Shown: positions 16,921 through 26,551 of the stretch, piece after piece | How positions within the stretch are numbered: the stretch's first letter is position 1 | How the letters are laid out: each line of letters starts with the position of its first letter | Assembly (NCBI RefSeq): GCF_009741975.1 | Contig: NZ_WPCF01000002.1 | Location: 1-64,000 of the forward strand | Direction of reading: 5' to 3' | DNA from: Halobacterium sp. CBA1126 | GTDB taxonomy: Archaea > Halobacteriota > Halobacteria > Halobacteriales > Halobacteriaceae | Length of the DNA stretch: 64,000 nt | The notes under the pieces: generated by a model | The model's database searches: none | Seen by the model: the letters and a program-made list of their open reading frames with translations, nothing else | What the model was told of the DNA's origin: nothing | Translations under genes and position numbers: made by a program

Positions 16921-17910
16921 CTACGGAGCGTGCGTCAGTTCGTCGGCGAACTCGATGTCGCCGGTAGCGTAGTACGTCCACGCGACGAGGAGGGCGATGC
17001 CGATCGCGGCCCGGACACCCCACAGTTCCACGGATTGAGCGAGCGATGCGCTCCCCAGGCCGTCAACGACGAAGACGGACGGGAGCGTCAACCGTGGGCT
17101 CTGCGAGACGGGGTCCTGCATGACGGTGAGGATGGCGACGCCGCCGAAGTGGACGCCGAGCGGCAGCGACAGTTGGCCGCACAGCACGTACGCCGTCGCG
17201 AACAGCAGCCCCGCAATCGCACTCGTCAGCACAGCAGCCACGCCGCCGCTGCCGACGAGGTGCAACAATCCGAAGACGGGCGCGCTCACGACGACTGCGA
17301 GCGCGACCGCAGCGGGCGGTGACAGCGAGCGCGCCTGGAGGCCGCCGGCGGCGGTGCGGATGAAAATCGCGCGGAACAGTAGCTCCTCGAAGACGTTGTT
17401 CGCCAGATAGAACAGCAGGAGAGCGGCGACGGCGAGGACGGTGAGGCCAATCGAATCGACGCCGACGCCGGTCAGTTCGACTTGGAGGGACGCCTCGCTG
17501 GTCGCTGCGTAGTAGAGCACGGCGCCGACGGACGCAATCACGCCGATGAGCACGCCGACGAGGAACTCGCCGCCCCACCGACGCGACAGATCGAGGCCGT
17601 AACTCGCGGGAGGGCGTTGGTCGAGTCGTGCTGCGACCAGCACCGCGACAAATCCGCTCGCAGCGATGACGAAAGCTAACAGCACGAACAGGACCAACGC
17701 CCAGAGCAAGGCACGCTGTCCCGATACGTCACCGAGGACTGCTCGGACGCCCAGCGGCACCGCTATCTGGCCGGCGAGATACAGTGTCAGCCCGGTTAGG
17801 ACCGGAAGCACGACTCGCCAGGTCGCTCGGAGCCGCCCGTCATCGGAGCCGTACAGCAGCCGCGCCGCGAGGGTTCGCATCCGCGACCGGACCCCGGAAC
17901 GCAGTGGCAT
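16921..17910 (-). CDS. CPBP-family intramembrane metalloprotease
   Basis: The product has 329 residues with about eight hydrophobic segments. The CPBP (Rce1/abortive-infection-like) motifs are in order: NNVFEELLFRAIF with the glutamate pair and arginine, then FGLLHLV, then a histidine in GVHFGG. These form the membrane-embedded metal site. Haloarchaea have many CPBP proteins whose substrates are mostly unknown. It is monocistronic, with a gene-free region downstream and a convergently unrelated kinase gene upstream. No evidence ties it to the catabolic cluster. Confidence 0.9.
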   Translation of the reverse strand: MPLRSGVRSRMRTLAARLLYGSDDGRLRATWRVVLPVLTGLTLYLAGQIAVPLGVRAVLGDVSGQRALLWALVLFVLLAFVIAASGFVAVLVAARLDQRPPASYGLDLSRRWGGEFLVGVLIGVIASVGAVLYYAATSEASLQVELTGVGVDSIGLTVLAVAALLLFYLANNVFEELLFRAIFIRTAAGGLQARSLSPPAAVALAVVVSAPVFGLLHLVGSGGVAAVLTSAIAGLLFATAYVLCGQLSLPLGVHFGGVAILTVMQDPVSQSPRLTLPSVFVVDGLGSASLAQSVELWGVRAAIGIALLVAWTYYATGDIEFADELTHAP

Positions 17911-18040
17911 ACCCGACCTGTATTTCGGTCAGGCCCTTAGCAGTTCAGCCCACACGGCCGCGCTCGGCCCCCACGATACCACGGCAGGAACACCAACGGG
18001 ACACAAACTGAATCTGGGTCACGGTGGCCCGGTGTCGCCG

Positions 18041-20221
18041 TCAGTTACGCGTCGTGTTCGGCGCGGTGTCGACGCCGGTGAATTCGAGGCGGGCGCCGCC
18101 GGCGTCGCTGTCGGTGACGTGGACGTCCCAGCCGTGTGCATCCGCGATTTGTTCGACGATGGCCAGCCCGAACCCGGACCCGCCGTCCAGCGTCGAGAAC
18201 CCGTTCTCGAAGACGCGTTCGCGGTCGCTCTCGGGAATCCCCGCGCCGTCGTCCTCGACGTAGAACCCGTCCGAGAGCTCGCCGACCCGGACGGTCACGT
18301 CGTCGCCGCCGTGTTCGACGGCGTTCCGAATCACGTTCTCCAGCAGTTGCCGGAGGCGACTCCGGTCGGCCTGCACGGACAGCTCCGCCGCCACGTTGAG
18401 TGTCGCGTCCGCCGTTGCGACTTGCGCCCAGCACGTCTCCACGAGTGCCGGCAAGTCGATGGGTTCGACGTCGCTGACGTTCTGGCCCTCGCGGGCCAGC
18501 GTCAGCAGGTCCGCAATCAGGTCGTCCATCCGCTCGTGCGCCTCGGCGACGGCGTCGAGGTGTGGACTCTCGCACGTCTCCCGGGCGAGTTCGACGTAGC
18601 CCTCCGCGACGTTCAGCGGGTTCCGGAGGTCGTGGCTGACGACGCGCGCGAACTCGTCGAGGCGCGCGTTCTGCCGCTCCAGTCGCTGCTCGTACTGCTT
18701 GCGCTCGGTGACGTCCTGGACGGCACCGCGGAGCATCACCGCCTCGCCGTCCTCGACTTCGGGGACGCCCTGAATCCGCAGCCACCGGACGTCCTCGCTC
18801 GGCGTGCGGAACCGCGCCTCCACGTCGAACGCCTCGCCGTTGGCGAGCCCGTCCTCGACGGCCTCCGCGACGATGGGACGGTCCTCCTCGTGATAGACGT
18901 CGAGGGCTTCGTCCAGCGGCGGTTCCTCGTCGTACTCGACTTCCAGGAGCTCGAAGAGGTGGTCGGTCCAGAACACCTCCTGGGTCTCCGTGTCGATCTC
19001 CCACCCGCCGACGTCGGCGATGTGCTCGGTCTTCTCGAGGAGGTCACGAACTCGCTCGATCTCCTGTTCGCGCTCGCGGCGCTCGGCGAGGTCGCGCGCG
19101 ACGCCGACCAGTCCCACGAGGTCGCCGTCCGAGTCCGTCAGTCGGGCGCCGGTCAACTCGTAGGGGGTTCGCTCGCCGGACGCGGTCAGGATGTCGGCTT
19201 GCAGCGACGCTTGGCCGGTCTCTAACACGTCCGACACCGCGTCGGCGACGCGGTCCGCGTCCTCGCCGTCGAAGAACTCGTGGAAGTGCATCCCCCCGAT
19301 TTCGTCGTCGCCGTACCCCGTCACTTCGCAGAGGCTGTCGTTCCACCGCTTGAGCGTGCCGTCCGTTCCGATGACGTAGAACGCCTCGTCGAGCGTGTCG
19401 AGCGCCTGCTCGACGAAGGCCTGTTCTTCCTCGAGTTCTCGCTGGCGGCGGCGTTGCTCGGTGATGTCTTTGGCGGACGCGACCAGCGAGACGACCTCGC
19501 CGGCCTCGTCCGTGACCGGACGGATCGTCCCGCTGAGACTGTACGGGTCTCCGGAGGGCTGTGCGAGGTCGGCTTCGAAGGAGACGTACTCACCGCTGGC
19601 TGCGCGTTCGACCCACTCCTCGACGTCCGACTGGAGGTCCTCGCCCCACCACGGCGTCTCCCAGAACGCCGTGCCGAGCACCCGTTCCTCGGTCGGCTCG
19701 ATGAGCTCCATCGCGGTCTGGTTGACCTGCTCGACGCGGCCGTCGGCGTCGAGCACGCCGACGAGCATCTGCGGGTCTTCGAACACGGCTTCGAATCGGC
19801 GTTCGTTCTCCCGGCGTTCGACGAGCGCGCGTCGCCGGTCGACGGCGTTCCGGATGCGGTTGGCGAGAATCGTGTACTGGCTGGTGCCGGCGTCCTTCTG
19901 GAGGTAGTCGGTGACGCCCGCCGTGATCGCCTGGCTGGCGATCTCCTCGTTACCCTTCCCGGTGAACAGGATGAACGGCAGTTCGGGGTGGTCCTCGCGG
20001 ACGGCTTCGAGGAACTCGATGCCCGTCCGCTCGGGCATGTCGTAGTCGGAGACGATGCAGTCGACCTCGGTGGCCGCGAGGGCTTCGAGGCCGGCGTCGG
20101 TACTGGTGGCTGTCCGGACGGTGAAGCGGTCGTCGTCGCGCCGGAGGAACTCGCCGGCCATCTCGGCGAAGCCGGGTTCGTCGTCGACGTGGAGAACGCG
20201 GATCGGAGCGGAGTCAGTCAT
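18041..20221 (-). CDS. Hybrid REC-PAS sensor histidine kinase
   Basis: The product has 726 residues and no membrane span, so it is cytosolic. Domains in order are a receiver (about 7-120, phosphoacceptor aspartate in SDYDMP, Asp59), three PAS-type sensor modules (about 145-270, 275-400 and 405-530), the HisKA dimerisation helix with the histidine in VVSHDLRNPLN, and a HATPase domain with NVIRNAVEHG, DDGAGIP and GSGFGLAIV. An N-terminal receiver before PAS modules is common in haloarchaeal kinases, which often act without a dedicated response regulator. The start at 20221 (MTDSAPIRVLHVDDEPG) places the receiver at the N-terminus. The signal is unknown. Confidence 0.93.
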   Translation of the reverse strand: MTDSAPIRVLHVDDEPGFAEMAGEFLRRDDDRFTVRTATSTDAGLEALAATEVDCIVSDYDMPERTGIEFLEAVREDHPELPFILFTGKGNEEIASQAITAGVTDYLQKDAGTSQYTILANRIRNAVDRRRALVERRENERRFEAVFEDPQMLVGVLDADGRVEQVNQTAMELIEPTEERVLGTAFWETPWWGEDLQSDVEEWVERAASGEYVSFEADLAQPSGDPYSLSGTIRPVTDEAGEVVSLVASAKDITEQRRRQRELEEEQAFVEQALDTLDEAFYVIGTDGTLKRWNDSLCEVTGYGDDEIGGMHFHEFFDGEDADRVADAVSDVLETGQASLQADILTASGERTPYELTGARLTDSDGDLVGLVGVARDLAERREREQEIERVRDLLEKTEHIADVGGWEIDTETQEVFWTDHLFELLEVEYDEEPPLDEALDVYHEEDRPIVAEAVEDGLANGEAFDVEARFRTPSEDVRWLRIQGVPEVEDGEAVMLRGAVQDVTERKQYEQRLERQNARLDEFARVVSHDLRNPLNVAEGYVELARETCESPHLDAVAEAHERMDDLIADLLTLAREGQNVSDVEPIDLPALVETCWAQVATADATLNVAAELSVQADRSRLRQLLENVIRNAVEHGGDDVTVRVGELSDGFYVEDDGAGIPESDRERVFENGFSTLDGGSGFGLAIVEQIADAHGWDVHVTDSDAGGARLEFTGVDTAPNTTRN

Positions 20222-20320
20222 GTGTGCAGTGGGCGGTCGAGCGAGCAATTACTACCGTACCGAAACGGTTGGTATATAAAAGCGTAGCGGCCGGGCCGCA
20301 AGCACCCGGACGGGACCGCT

Positions 20321-21610
20321 TCAGTCGCCGAGCGCGTCGGCGACGCGCTGGACGACCGGGGGCGCGGCAGCGGCGTAGCGGTGTGCGTTCGCGTACTCCG
20401 AGTAGAGGTAGTGGCCGGGAGAGGACGCGGAGTCCTGCTCGATACTCCGGTTGGCGCTCTGGAGGTGACTGTGGGCGTAGGCCGCCGGGCGACGCGCGAG
20501 GAGGCCCGGCGACGTGTCCAGGAGAGTTCGTAGCGCTTCGACGGCTGCCTCGCGTTCCGCTGCAATCGGCGCCGTCGACTCGGGAACGCCGTACGCGCCG
20601 TCTGCGATGGCGTCGGTCGCGTCCGCGAACGCGCGGTCGAGCGTGAGCGCTCGCATCGCAGAGCCGACCGCGAGCGCGACGTGGCCGTCGTCGCGGCGTT
20701 CGACGGCGGTGTCGGCGGCGTTCCACCGCGCCCCGGCGAGTTCCTGCAGGAGCTCCGACGCGGCAGTGCCCTCGATGTTGCGGTCGAAGCCACCCGTCAC
20801 GTCATCCCAGTCGGGCCGCGTCGCGTGGTCCTCGACGTCGGCGACGAGGTCGTCGGCCACCCGCGCGAACCGCTCGGCGTAGTCGTGCGTGGCGTCGAGC
20901 GTGCCCGCGTAGTGGTCGTAGAAGCGACGGGCGTCGGTCGCGTACGCGTGCCCCCACTCGACGCCTTGCGCGAGTTCGGCGGTGTGGAGGACGGTGTTCT
21001 CGTACTCGTGGTAGTCGCTCGACCGCGCGATGCGAGCGCCGGTCTGCCCCCAGTCGGTGATTTTCGCGTGTGCGGCGAACGCGGCCACCGGGTCGTCGGC
21101 CGGGCCGACGTACGCGTAGTCCGCGAGGAACGACTCGGCGGCTTCGACGTGGCGCTGCCGACGCGCCTCGATGTCGTCAGGCCCAAGGTTTCCTTCGAAC
21201 GCTTGCACGCCGGCGTGGACGAACATCGCTTCCGAGCGCGGGTGCGTCAGCCCGGCGAGCGCGCCGACGCGGGTGTCGTCCGTCTCGTCGTCTTCGAGCG
21301 AGTCGCGGGCGTAGTCGCGTTCGCGGACGAGCCGCCGCCGGACGGCCTCGTTGGGAATCTCCGAGAGGTCCGCGTCCTCGAGCAGCGACCGGATTCGGTC
21401 GCGGGCGGCCGCGACGGCGTCGGCGGGCGGCTGTGCGGGCGTCAACGGCGGGACCTCCGGCAGGTCGCCGGCGAGCGCGGCGATCGCCTCGTCGTCGTAC
21501 TCGACGCGGGACTCGCTGGAGAGCGGATTGAGGCCGCTACAGCCGGCGAGCGCGGTCGTCACTGCGGTGCCGGCCGCGGCGAGCACCGACCGGCGGGTCT
21601 GGCGGGTCAC
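20321..21610 (-). CDS. Tat-type lipoprotein of unknown function
   Basis: The product has 429 residues. It begins with a twin-arginine-type signal (TRQTRRSVLAAAG) and a lipobox LAGC near residue 24, so it is probably exported folded and anchored by a lipid outside the membrane. The mature part is alpha-helical and acidic, without a family I recognise. Its start overlaps the stop of the upstream lipoprotein gene by four bases (ATGA), so the two are probably made together and may act as a pair. Confidence 0.82.
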   Translation of the reverse strand: MTRQTRRSVLAAAGTAVTTALAGCSGLNPLSSESRVEYDDEAIAALAGDLPEVPPLTPAQPPADAVAAARDRIRSLLEDADLSEIPNEAVRRRLVRERDYARDSLEDDETDDTRVGALAGLTHPRSEAMFVHAGVQAFEGNLGPDDIEARRQRHVEAAESFLADYAYVGPADDPVAAFAAHAKITDWGQTGARIARSSDYHEYENTVLHTAELAQGVEWGHAYATDARRFYDHYAGTLDATHDYAERFARVADDLVADVEDHATRPDWDDVTGGFDRNIEGTAASELLQELAGARWNAADTAVERRDDGHVALAVGSAMRALTLDRAFADATDAIADGAYGVPESTAPIAAEREAAVEALRTLLDTSPGLLARRPAAYAHSHLQSANRSIEQDSASSPGHYLYSEYANAHRYAAAAPPVVQRVADALGD

Positions 21611-22239
21611 GCTGACTCACCCGTGGTTCGGTAGCGTTCGGGGACGGGGTCACAGCTCCCGCCGCTGCCGACGGAGTACCCACTGAACCCGTCTGCGGGG
21701 AACGGGAGCCGGACGAACACGGCGGCGTGGTCGTAGGCGTCCCGTTCGCAGTTGATGTCGGCGTCACGAATCACTCGGCAGAGCTCCAGGCTCGGGTCGC
21801 CGTCGTCGTCCCGGGTGACGTAGTTCAGCTCGAGCGCGTAACACTCCGGGATGCGCGACTGGTAGACGAGCACCGACTCGTCGTCGTAGTCTGTCTCGGC
21901 GACGAGCCGCCGGACGGCGGCGGCGTCGCGGGCTTCGTCCGCGAACTCGAACGCTTCGGCGTCGGCTTCGGTCCCGACGACGTGCAGGGACAGCGGTTCT
22001 GTGGCAGTCGATTGGTCGTCGCTGGCCGCGCCCTCGGCGTCCTCGCGTGGCGCGACGACGGGCGGTCGTTCGGTCGGCGAGCGGGTCGTCGCGGCGACGT
22101 AGTCGGTGACGAGCGTGCCGTCCGGCGAGGAGGAGTGCTGGGTCGCAGTCTCCTGACAGCCGGCGAGCGCGGCCGCGAGCCCGGCGCCGAGGCCGGAGAG
22201 GAGGGCGCAACGGGAGGGCGTCTGGAGTGACGGGGCCAT
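21607..22239 (-). CDS. Small lipoprotein of unknown function
   Basis: The product has 210 residues. After the start at 22239 comes a short hydrophobic signal with the lipobox LAGC (about residue 28). The mature domain contains several cysteines (ECYALELNY, LCRVIRDADINCERD, GGSCDPVPE) that could form disulphides outside the cell. The spacing resembles haloarchaeal surface proteins, but I recognise no family. It is the first gene of a two-gene operon with the larger lipoprotein. Confidence 0.75.
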   Translation of the reverse strand: MAPSLQTPSRCALLSGLGAGLAAALAGCQETATQHSSSPDGTLVTDYVAATTRSPTERPPVVAPREDAEGAASDDQSTATEPLSLHVVGTEADAEAFEFADEARDAAAVRRLVAETDYDDESVLVYQSRIPECYALELNYVTRDDDGDPSLELCRVIRDADINCERDAYDHAAVFVRLPFPADGFSGYSVGSGGSCDPVPERYRTTGESA

Positions 22240-22396
22240 ACAGCCGTACAATCCCGGCAGCCCACCAAGAAACCAGCGCCTACGGTCACACGAGTGGCTG
22301 GTGGGTCGTTCTGTCGGTGGCACACGCGCGGTGGTTCTGTGCGGTGGCGAGTTCGCCAGCGCTACGAACCACGGGCGAGAACAGCCAACGAACGGG

Positions 22397-22597
22397 TCAG
22401 GCGTTGTTCATGCGGGTCTTGCTGGTCGCCCCGCAGGCCTGACACTCGGCGATGCGGTACGGCTCCCGGGAGAACGACGCGTTCTCGTCGTCGTCGCTCT
22501 CCGTGAGGATGTCGATGGAGACGTCGTGGGGCTGTTCGCTGCCACACGTCGCACACTCTTCGGCGATCGCATCGGAGTGAACGTTCTTGCTGGCCAT
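22397..22597 (-). CDS. Small haloarchaeal zinc-finger protein (DUF7835-like)
   Basis: The product has 66 residues with two CxxC pairs, EECATCGSE and ECQACGATS, that would bind one zinc. The ending SKTRMNNA and the stretch SFSREPYRIAECQACG are patterns I associate with a conserved haloarchaeal small-protein family. Such CPxCG-type mini-proteins are linked to regulation in Haloferax and Halobacterium, but this one is uncharacterised. An ATG three codons upstream (22606) is also possible. Confidence 0.8.
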   Translation of the reverse strand: MASKNVHSDAIAEECATCGSEQPHDVSIDILTESDDDENASFSREPYRIAECQACGATSKTRMNNA

Positions 22598-22645
22598 CGG
22601 ACTCACCCACCTGTGCGTTACGGCCCGACCGCCTTCCGTCGTACG

Positions 22646-22659
22646 CCTAATATTTTAGG
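22646..22659. promoter_or_regulatory. CCTAA-TATT-TTAGG palindrome
   Basis: A perfect 14-base palindrome lies 49-62 bases upstream of the zinc-finger gene at 22397-22597. It may be that gene's promoter box or an operator over it. Confidence 0.35.
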
Positions 22660-22894
22660 TATCGATGTGAGAGGCGACCGCCGGGACCGCGACTCACCGC
22701 CGGAAGTCATCGCTTACCCACGCGCCAATCCCCAACTCGGGACATCGAGTTCACAATAACCCGAAGGACATGAGAGAACAGTTCATCGAGAGGTGCTAAC
22801 AGTAGGGGTGTCGCGTCCCCGAGCGTTCCGACCCGGCGCTCACACAGTGCAGACTACGAGGACAGCGGGGCTTGCCGCGACAGCGAGGACCGCG

Positions 22895-23162
22895 ATGAAC
22901 ACAGACCCTTCGAAGATGGACGCCGCGAATCGAATCGTTCGGACCGAGTGGACAGCAACTGGAACGCCCAGCGAGGGCGTCGTCGACGCCGTCGCCACGG
23001 CGGCCGACTGTGACCCAACTCGACATCGAACCACTCCAACGGTACGTCGACGCCGACGCGCTCGTCGGCGAAGCAGCCCACGGCTCGGTTCGCGTCGCCT
23101 TCGACTACGAGGCGTTCGGCGTCGTCGAGAGCACCGGCACCGTCGAAATCTACGCCGACTGA
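22895..23162 (+). pseudogene. HalOD1-domain protein with a one-base frameshift
   Basis: Frame 1 from the ATG at 22895 gives MNTDPSKMDAANRIVRTEW, then GTPSEGVVDAVATAADCDP. From 23019 the next frame continues with LDIEPLQRYVDADALVGEAA, a SVRVAFDYEAFGV strand and TVEIYAD to a TGA at 23160-23162. Joined, these give about 88 residues with the HalOD1 layout (helix, DPxxLxPL, then two strands). The break is one extra base in CCCAACTCG near 23018. HalOD1 proteins are small output domains of haloarchaeal signalling. Either the gene is dead or the base is a sequencing error. Confidence 0.7.
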
Positions 23163-23174
23163 CCCCCTCAGAGA

Positions 23175-24380
23175 CTACGACCGCGGGTGGTCGTCGTCGA
23201 ACAGCACCGCTTCGCCCGGCATCGTCGTCGCTCCCGCGCCGAGTTTGACGCCCGCGTTGAGGCTCGTGTTGATTGCGGTCTTCGCGCCGTCACCGAGCAC
23301 GACGCCGAACTTCCGCCGACCGGTCGAGGTCGGCTCGCCCTTGACGACGACTTCGACGTCCGCGTCGTCGTGCCGGAGGTTCGCGACCTTCGTCCCGGCG
23401 CCGAGATTCACGTCGCGGCCGAGGACGCTATCTCCCACGTACGAGAGGTGCCCGGCCGTCGCGCCCGCCGAGAACACGCTGTTCTTGACTTCGACGCCGT
23501 GCCCGATACTGGCGTCGGGACCCACGAGCGTCGCCCCGCGCACGTACGCGTTCGGGCCCAACGTTGCACCCTCCCGGACGAGCGCTGGCCCCTCCACGAC
23601 GACACCCGCGTCGACGCGAGCACCCTCCTCGACAACCACCGACCCGCGCAGGTCGGCGTCCTCGTGGACGTCACCGTCTATGCGTCGGTCGAGCTCGCCG
23701 AGCTTCCACTCGTTGGCGGCGAGCAGCTCCCACGGCCGGCCGACGTCCAGCCACCGGTCGAACGGCACCGGCGTCACGTCCGCGTGCTCGCAGGCGCGCT
23801 CGAGGACATCCGTCAGTTCGAGCTCGCCGCGCTGGCTCTCCCCGACATCGAGCCACGACCACGCCGCCGCGGGGAAGACGTACGCGCCCGTGTTCACGAG
23901 GTCCGATGGCGGGTCCGCGGGCTTCTCGGTGACACCGGTCACGCGGCTCCCGTCCGCGGTGGTGTGGAGCACGCCGTACGAGGAGGGATCGTCCGCGCGG
24001 TACGAACCGACCGCCGGCCCGCTGTCGTACAGCTCCGCCAGCCCGCGCTCGTCGTGGAGCGCGTCCCCGTTGAGCACGGCGAACGGCCCGTCGTCGAGCT
24101 CGGAGGCGGCCACCCGCACCGCGTCGGCTGTCCCGCGCTGTTCGGGCTGTTCGACGAGCGTCACCGGGACGCCGCGGAACTCGTCGCCGAAGTACTCGCG
24201 GAGGGCCTCACCGCGGTAGCCGACCACGACGACCAGCCGGGACGCGCCGGTCTCGACGGCCGCGCTGGCGGCGTGGCCGACGAGCGGCTCGCCGGCGACT
24301 GGAAGCATCGGTTTCGCGGTGTTCGCCGTCAGCGGTGCCATGCGAGTGCCGCGGCCGGCAGCGAGGAGAACGGTCTGCAT
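23175..24380 (-). CDS. GlmU-like bifunctional sugar-1-phosphate nucleotidyltransferase
   Basis: The product has 401 residues. The N-terminal part (about 1-225) is a nucleotidyltransferase with LLAAGRGTRMAPLT (residues 5-18), EKPADPPSDLVNTGAYVF and DRWLDVGRPW. The C-terminal part (about 240-395) is a left-handed beta-helix of hexapeptide repeats, as in acetyltransferases. This layout fits archaeal GlmU-type enzymes that make UDP-N-acetylglucosamine or dTDP-glucose for glycoprotein and lipid glycans. The exact sugar and nucleotide are not readable. The start at 24380 puts the nucleotide-binding loop at the N-terminus as in the family. Confidence 0.88.
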   Translation of the reverse strand: MQTVLLAAGRGTRMAPLTANTAKPMLPVAGEPLVGHAASAAVETGASRLVVVVGYRGEALREYFGDEFRGVPVTLVEQPEQRGTADAVRVAASELDDGPFAVLNGDALHDERGLAELYDSGPAVGSYRADDPSSYGVLHTTADGSRVTGVTEKPADPPSDLVNTGAYVFPAAAWSWLDVGESQRGELELTDVLERACEHADVTPVPFDRWLDVGRPWELLAANEWKLGELDRRIDGDVHEDADLRGSVVVEEGARVDAGVVVEGPALVREGATLGPNAYVRGATLVGPDASIGHGVEVKNSVFSAGATAGHLSYVGDSVLGRDVNLGAGTKVANLRHDDADVEVVVKGEPTSTGRRKFGVVLGDGAKTAINTSLNAGVKLGAGATTMPGEAVLFDDDHPRS

Positions 24381-24928
24381 ACGGGCCAGTTCGGGAACCA
24401 CCAATAAAACGGTTCCACCTGAGCGGGGTTCCGCTCCTCACACGAATCGCTCCAGGAACTACCAATTACACGAAACACTAACAGTCTATTATCTGATATA
24501 GAAAGGGAAAATATAGGTATCGATTCTCAGAAGCTTCGAGTTAAGAACGGAAGTGCAGACGAAGTAACCAGATTCTCGGAATAAGACTGCCATACCCGTC
24601 GATTCTGAATAGAAAACAACTGAGCCGGACCTCTCGGTCGGAGGCTCCACACCAACTGATATTGAAGTCTGTAATCCCTCTGAGAGACCGTTTAACTCTA
24701 TTAGAGGTATTCCAAGCTAACTCTCGCGAACTCTTACTGGCGCACACGACAGACTCATGAAATAATTATAGGATAACAACTACTTCCAGAAAAACCCAAT
24801 TTGAGTAGATATCTTCTGACGTGAAATCGTCTCGATGACTGCCCCGTTCGCGCGGCTCGCGCCGAACGACGACCGCAGGTGCGTTCCGGGAGTAGTCGAC
24901 GTGGCTAATCCGACCGCACAAGCGTCGC
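24381..24928. other. Gene-free A+T-rich stretch (0.55 kb)
   Basis: Composition is markedly lower in G+C than the flanking genes. The short frames here do not resemble known proteins. It may hold decayed DNA of mobile origin; no terminal inverted repeats were identified. Confidence 0.45.
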
Positions 24929-26473
24929 TCAGAAGTCCATGATGCCGCGGTACAGCTCCTCGACGGTGAGGTGGTCGTCGGCGACTCGCTGCTCCGTCTG
25001 GCGATAGAAGCGGTCGCGTTCGTCCGCGACATCGTCGCTCACGTCGAAGTCGTTGGTCTCGTAGAACTCCGAGGTGGCGCCCATGTTCCGCATGACCGTG
25101 TAGAAGTCCGGGAGCGCGAACACCTTCAGCTCCGCGAGCCGCGAGGGGTCCGCGACGTCGACGTTCCAGTCGTAGCCGTACCGGTCGAACTCCTCGGCGA
25201 TCTGGTCGACACGCGAACTCACATCCAGCGACTCCATCGCCTCCCAGAACGGCGTGTCCCCGGAGGAGTACTCGTAGTGGACGCCGACGAAGTCGTGGAT
25301 GGACTCCCACGTGCGGCGGACCGAGGCGTTGAACGCGTCCCGGACGTCATCGTCGGCGACCCGGCCGTGCGAGGCCAGCAGGTTCGAGAACTGCACGGCG
25401 AGCGAGGCGTTGGCGGTGAGCGCGGTCGACTGGAGCGGTTCCACGAACCCCTCGGCGTTCCCGATGGCGAGGCAGTTGGCGACCCACGCGCGGTCGTAGT
25501 ACCCGGAGTCGAAGTCGTACCGGTCGACGTCGGCGTCGTCGACGACCGTCTCGCTGTCGGCGTCGCCGGGGGCGACGTCGGCGACGAACTCGCGGAACTC
25601 CGCCCGCGCGGTCGCCTCGTCGGCGTACTCGGTGGCGAACACGTAGCCGAGGTCGCGGTCGTCGTACGTGTCGATCTGCCAGAACCAGCCGTGGTCGCCC
25701 GTCTCGATGACGGTCGCGGGCACGACCTCGGAGAGCGACCGGTCGACGCGGACGTTCAGCGCCGCGTCCAGCGGGAACTCGAACTCCCGGAACTCGACGT
25801 CCTGCTCTGACCGGAGGACGCGGTTGAACCCGGTGGCGTCCACGTAGAGGTCCGCCTCGTAGGCGCACCGGTCGCTGCGGACGCGGTCGATTCGCTGACC
25901 GGTCGTCTCGACGGCCGTGACCTCGTCGTTGACGAGCGAGACGTCGCGGGCGTGGCAGAGCTTCCGCAGGTACGTGTTGAAGCGGTTCGTGTCGAGGTGG
26001 TACGCGACCTTGTCGTACCTGTCGAGGTCGCCGTCCGACCCGTAGAACCACGGCGACTTCCCCTGCGCGACAATTTGCTCGTCCCGCGTCAGGTGGTCGG
26101 GGCTGTCGTAGAGCTCGTCGTAGTGGTAGTAGTAGTGCTCGACGGCGTCCGGCGTGTCCGCGTTCGGGTACTTGTCCGGCGGGTCGAAGGGGTACTGGAA
26201 CGACGGCCGGTCGCACCAGTCCCGGAAGTACACCGACGCCTTCCAGATTGGCTTCACCTCGGAGATGAACTGGTGCTCGTCGATGCCGAGCGAGCCGTGG
26301 AGGATGCTCTGAATCTCGCGGTACGTGCTCTTGCCGACCTGCGGTATCTCCTGCTGGAAGTCGTCGACGACCGAGACGTCCACGCTCGGGTTCATCCGGC
26401 GGACGCCCAGCGCCGTCAGCAGGCCGACGTCGCCGCCGCCCACGACGACGACGCTGTCTACTTTCCCGTCCAT
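24929..26473 (-). CDS. Flavin-dependent halogenase (tryptophan halogenase family)
   Basis: The product has 514 residues, the usual family size. It has an FAD-binding VVVGGGDVGLLTALG near the N-terminus, IWKASVYFRDW with the lysine that in PrnA-type enzymes forms the chloramine, GWFWQID matching the WxWxI signature that blocks monooxygenase chemistry, and NAEGFVEPLQSTAL with the active-site glutamate. These enzymes chlorinate or brominate indole or phenol groups using reduced FAD. A partner flavin reductase is not evident nearby. The following gene is DUF7260-like. The substrate is unknown; in a chloride- and bromide-rich cell a small-molecule or pigment target is possible. A related FAD oxidoreductase without halogenation cannot be excluded. 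Confidence 0.85.
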   Translation of the reverse strand: MDGKVDSVVVVGGGDVGLLTALGVRRMNPSVDVSVVDDFQQEIPQVGKSTYREIQSILHGSLGIDEHQFISEVKPIWKASVYFRDWCDRPSFQYPFDPPDKYPNADTPDAVEHYYYHYDELYDSPDHLTRDEQIVAQGKSPWFYGSDGDLDRYDKVAYHLDTNRFNTYLRKLCHARDVSLVNDEVTAVETTGQRIDRVRSDRCAYEADLYVDATGFNRVLRSEQDVEFREFEFPLDAALNVRVDRSLSEVVPATVIETGDHGWFWQIDTYDDRDLGYVFATEYADEATARAEFREFVADVAPGDADSETVVDDADVDRYDFDSGYYDRAWVANCLAIGNAEGFVEPLQSTALTANASLAVQFSNLLASHGRVADDDVRDAFNASVRRTWESIHDFVGVHYEYSSGDTPFWEAMESLDVSSRVDQIAEEFDRYGYDWNVDVADPSRLAELKVFALPDFYTVMRNMGATSEFYETNDFDVSDDVADERDRFYRQTEQRVADDHLTVEELYRGIMDF

Positions 26474-26551
26474 CGTTCCCGAGGACCGCGCTGGTGGACA
26501 ATAGCTCCGACGGTTCTCTCCGTCGCCGAGCCACGTCGAAGAATCCGGTGG

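Noticed and set aside
24541-24747. A 68-codon frame in the A+T-rich gap that faintly resembled a transposase remnant.
   Set aside because: No catalytic motif, no terminal inverted repeats and no target duplication could be found.
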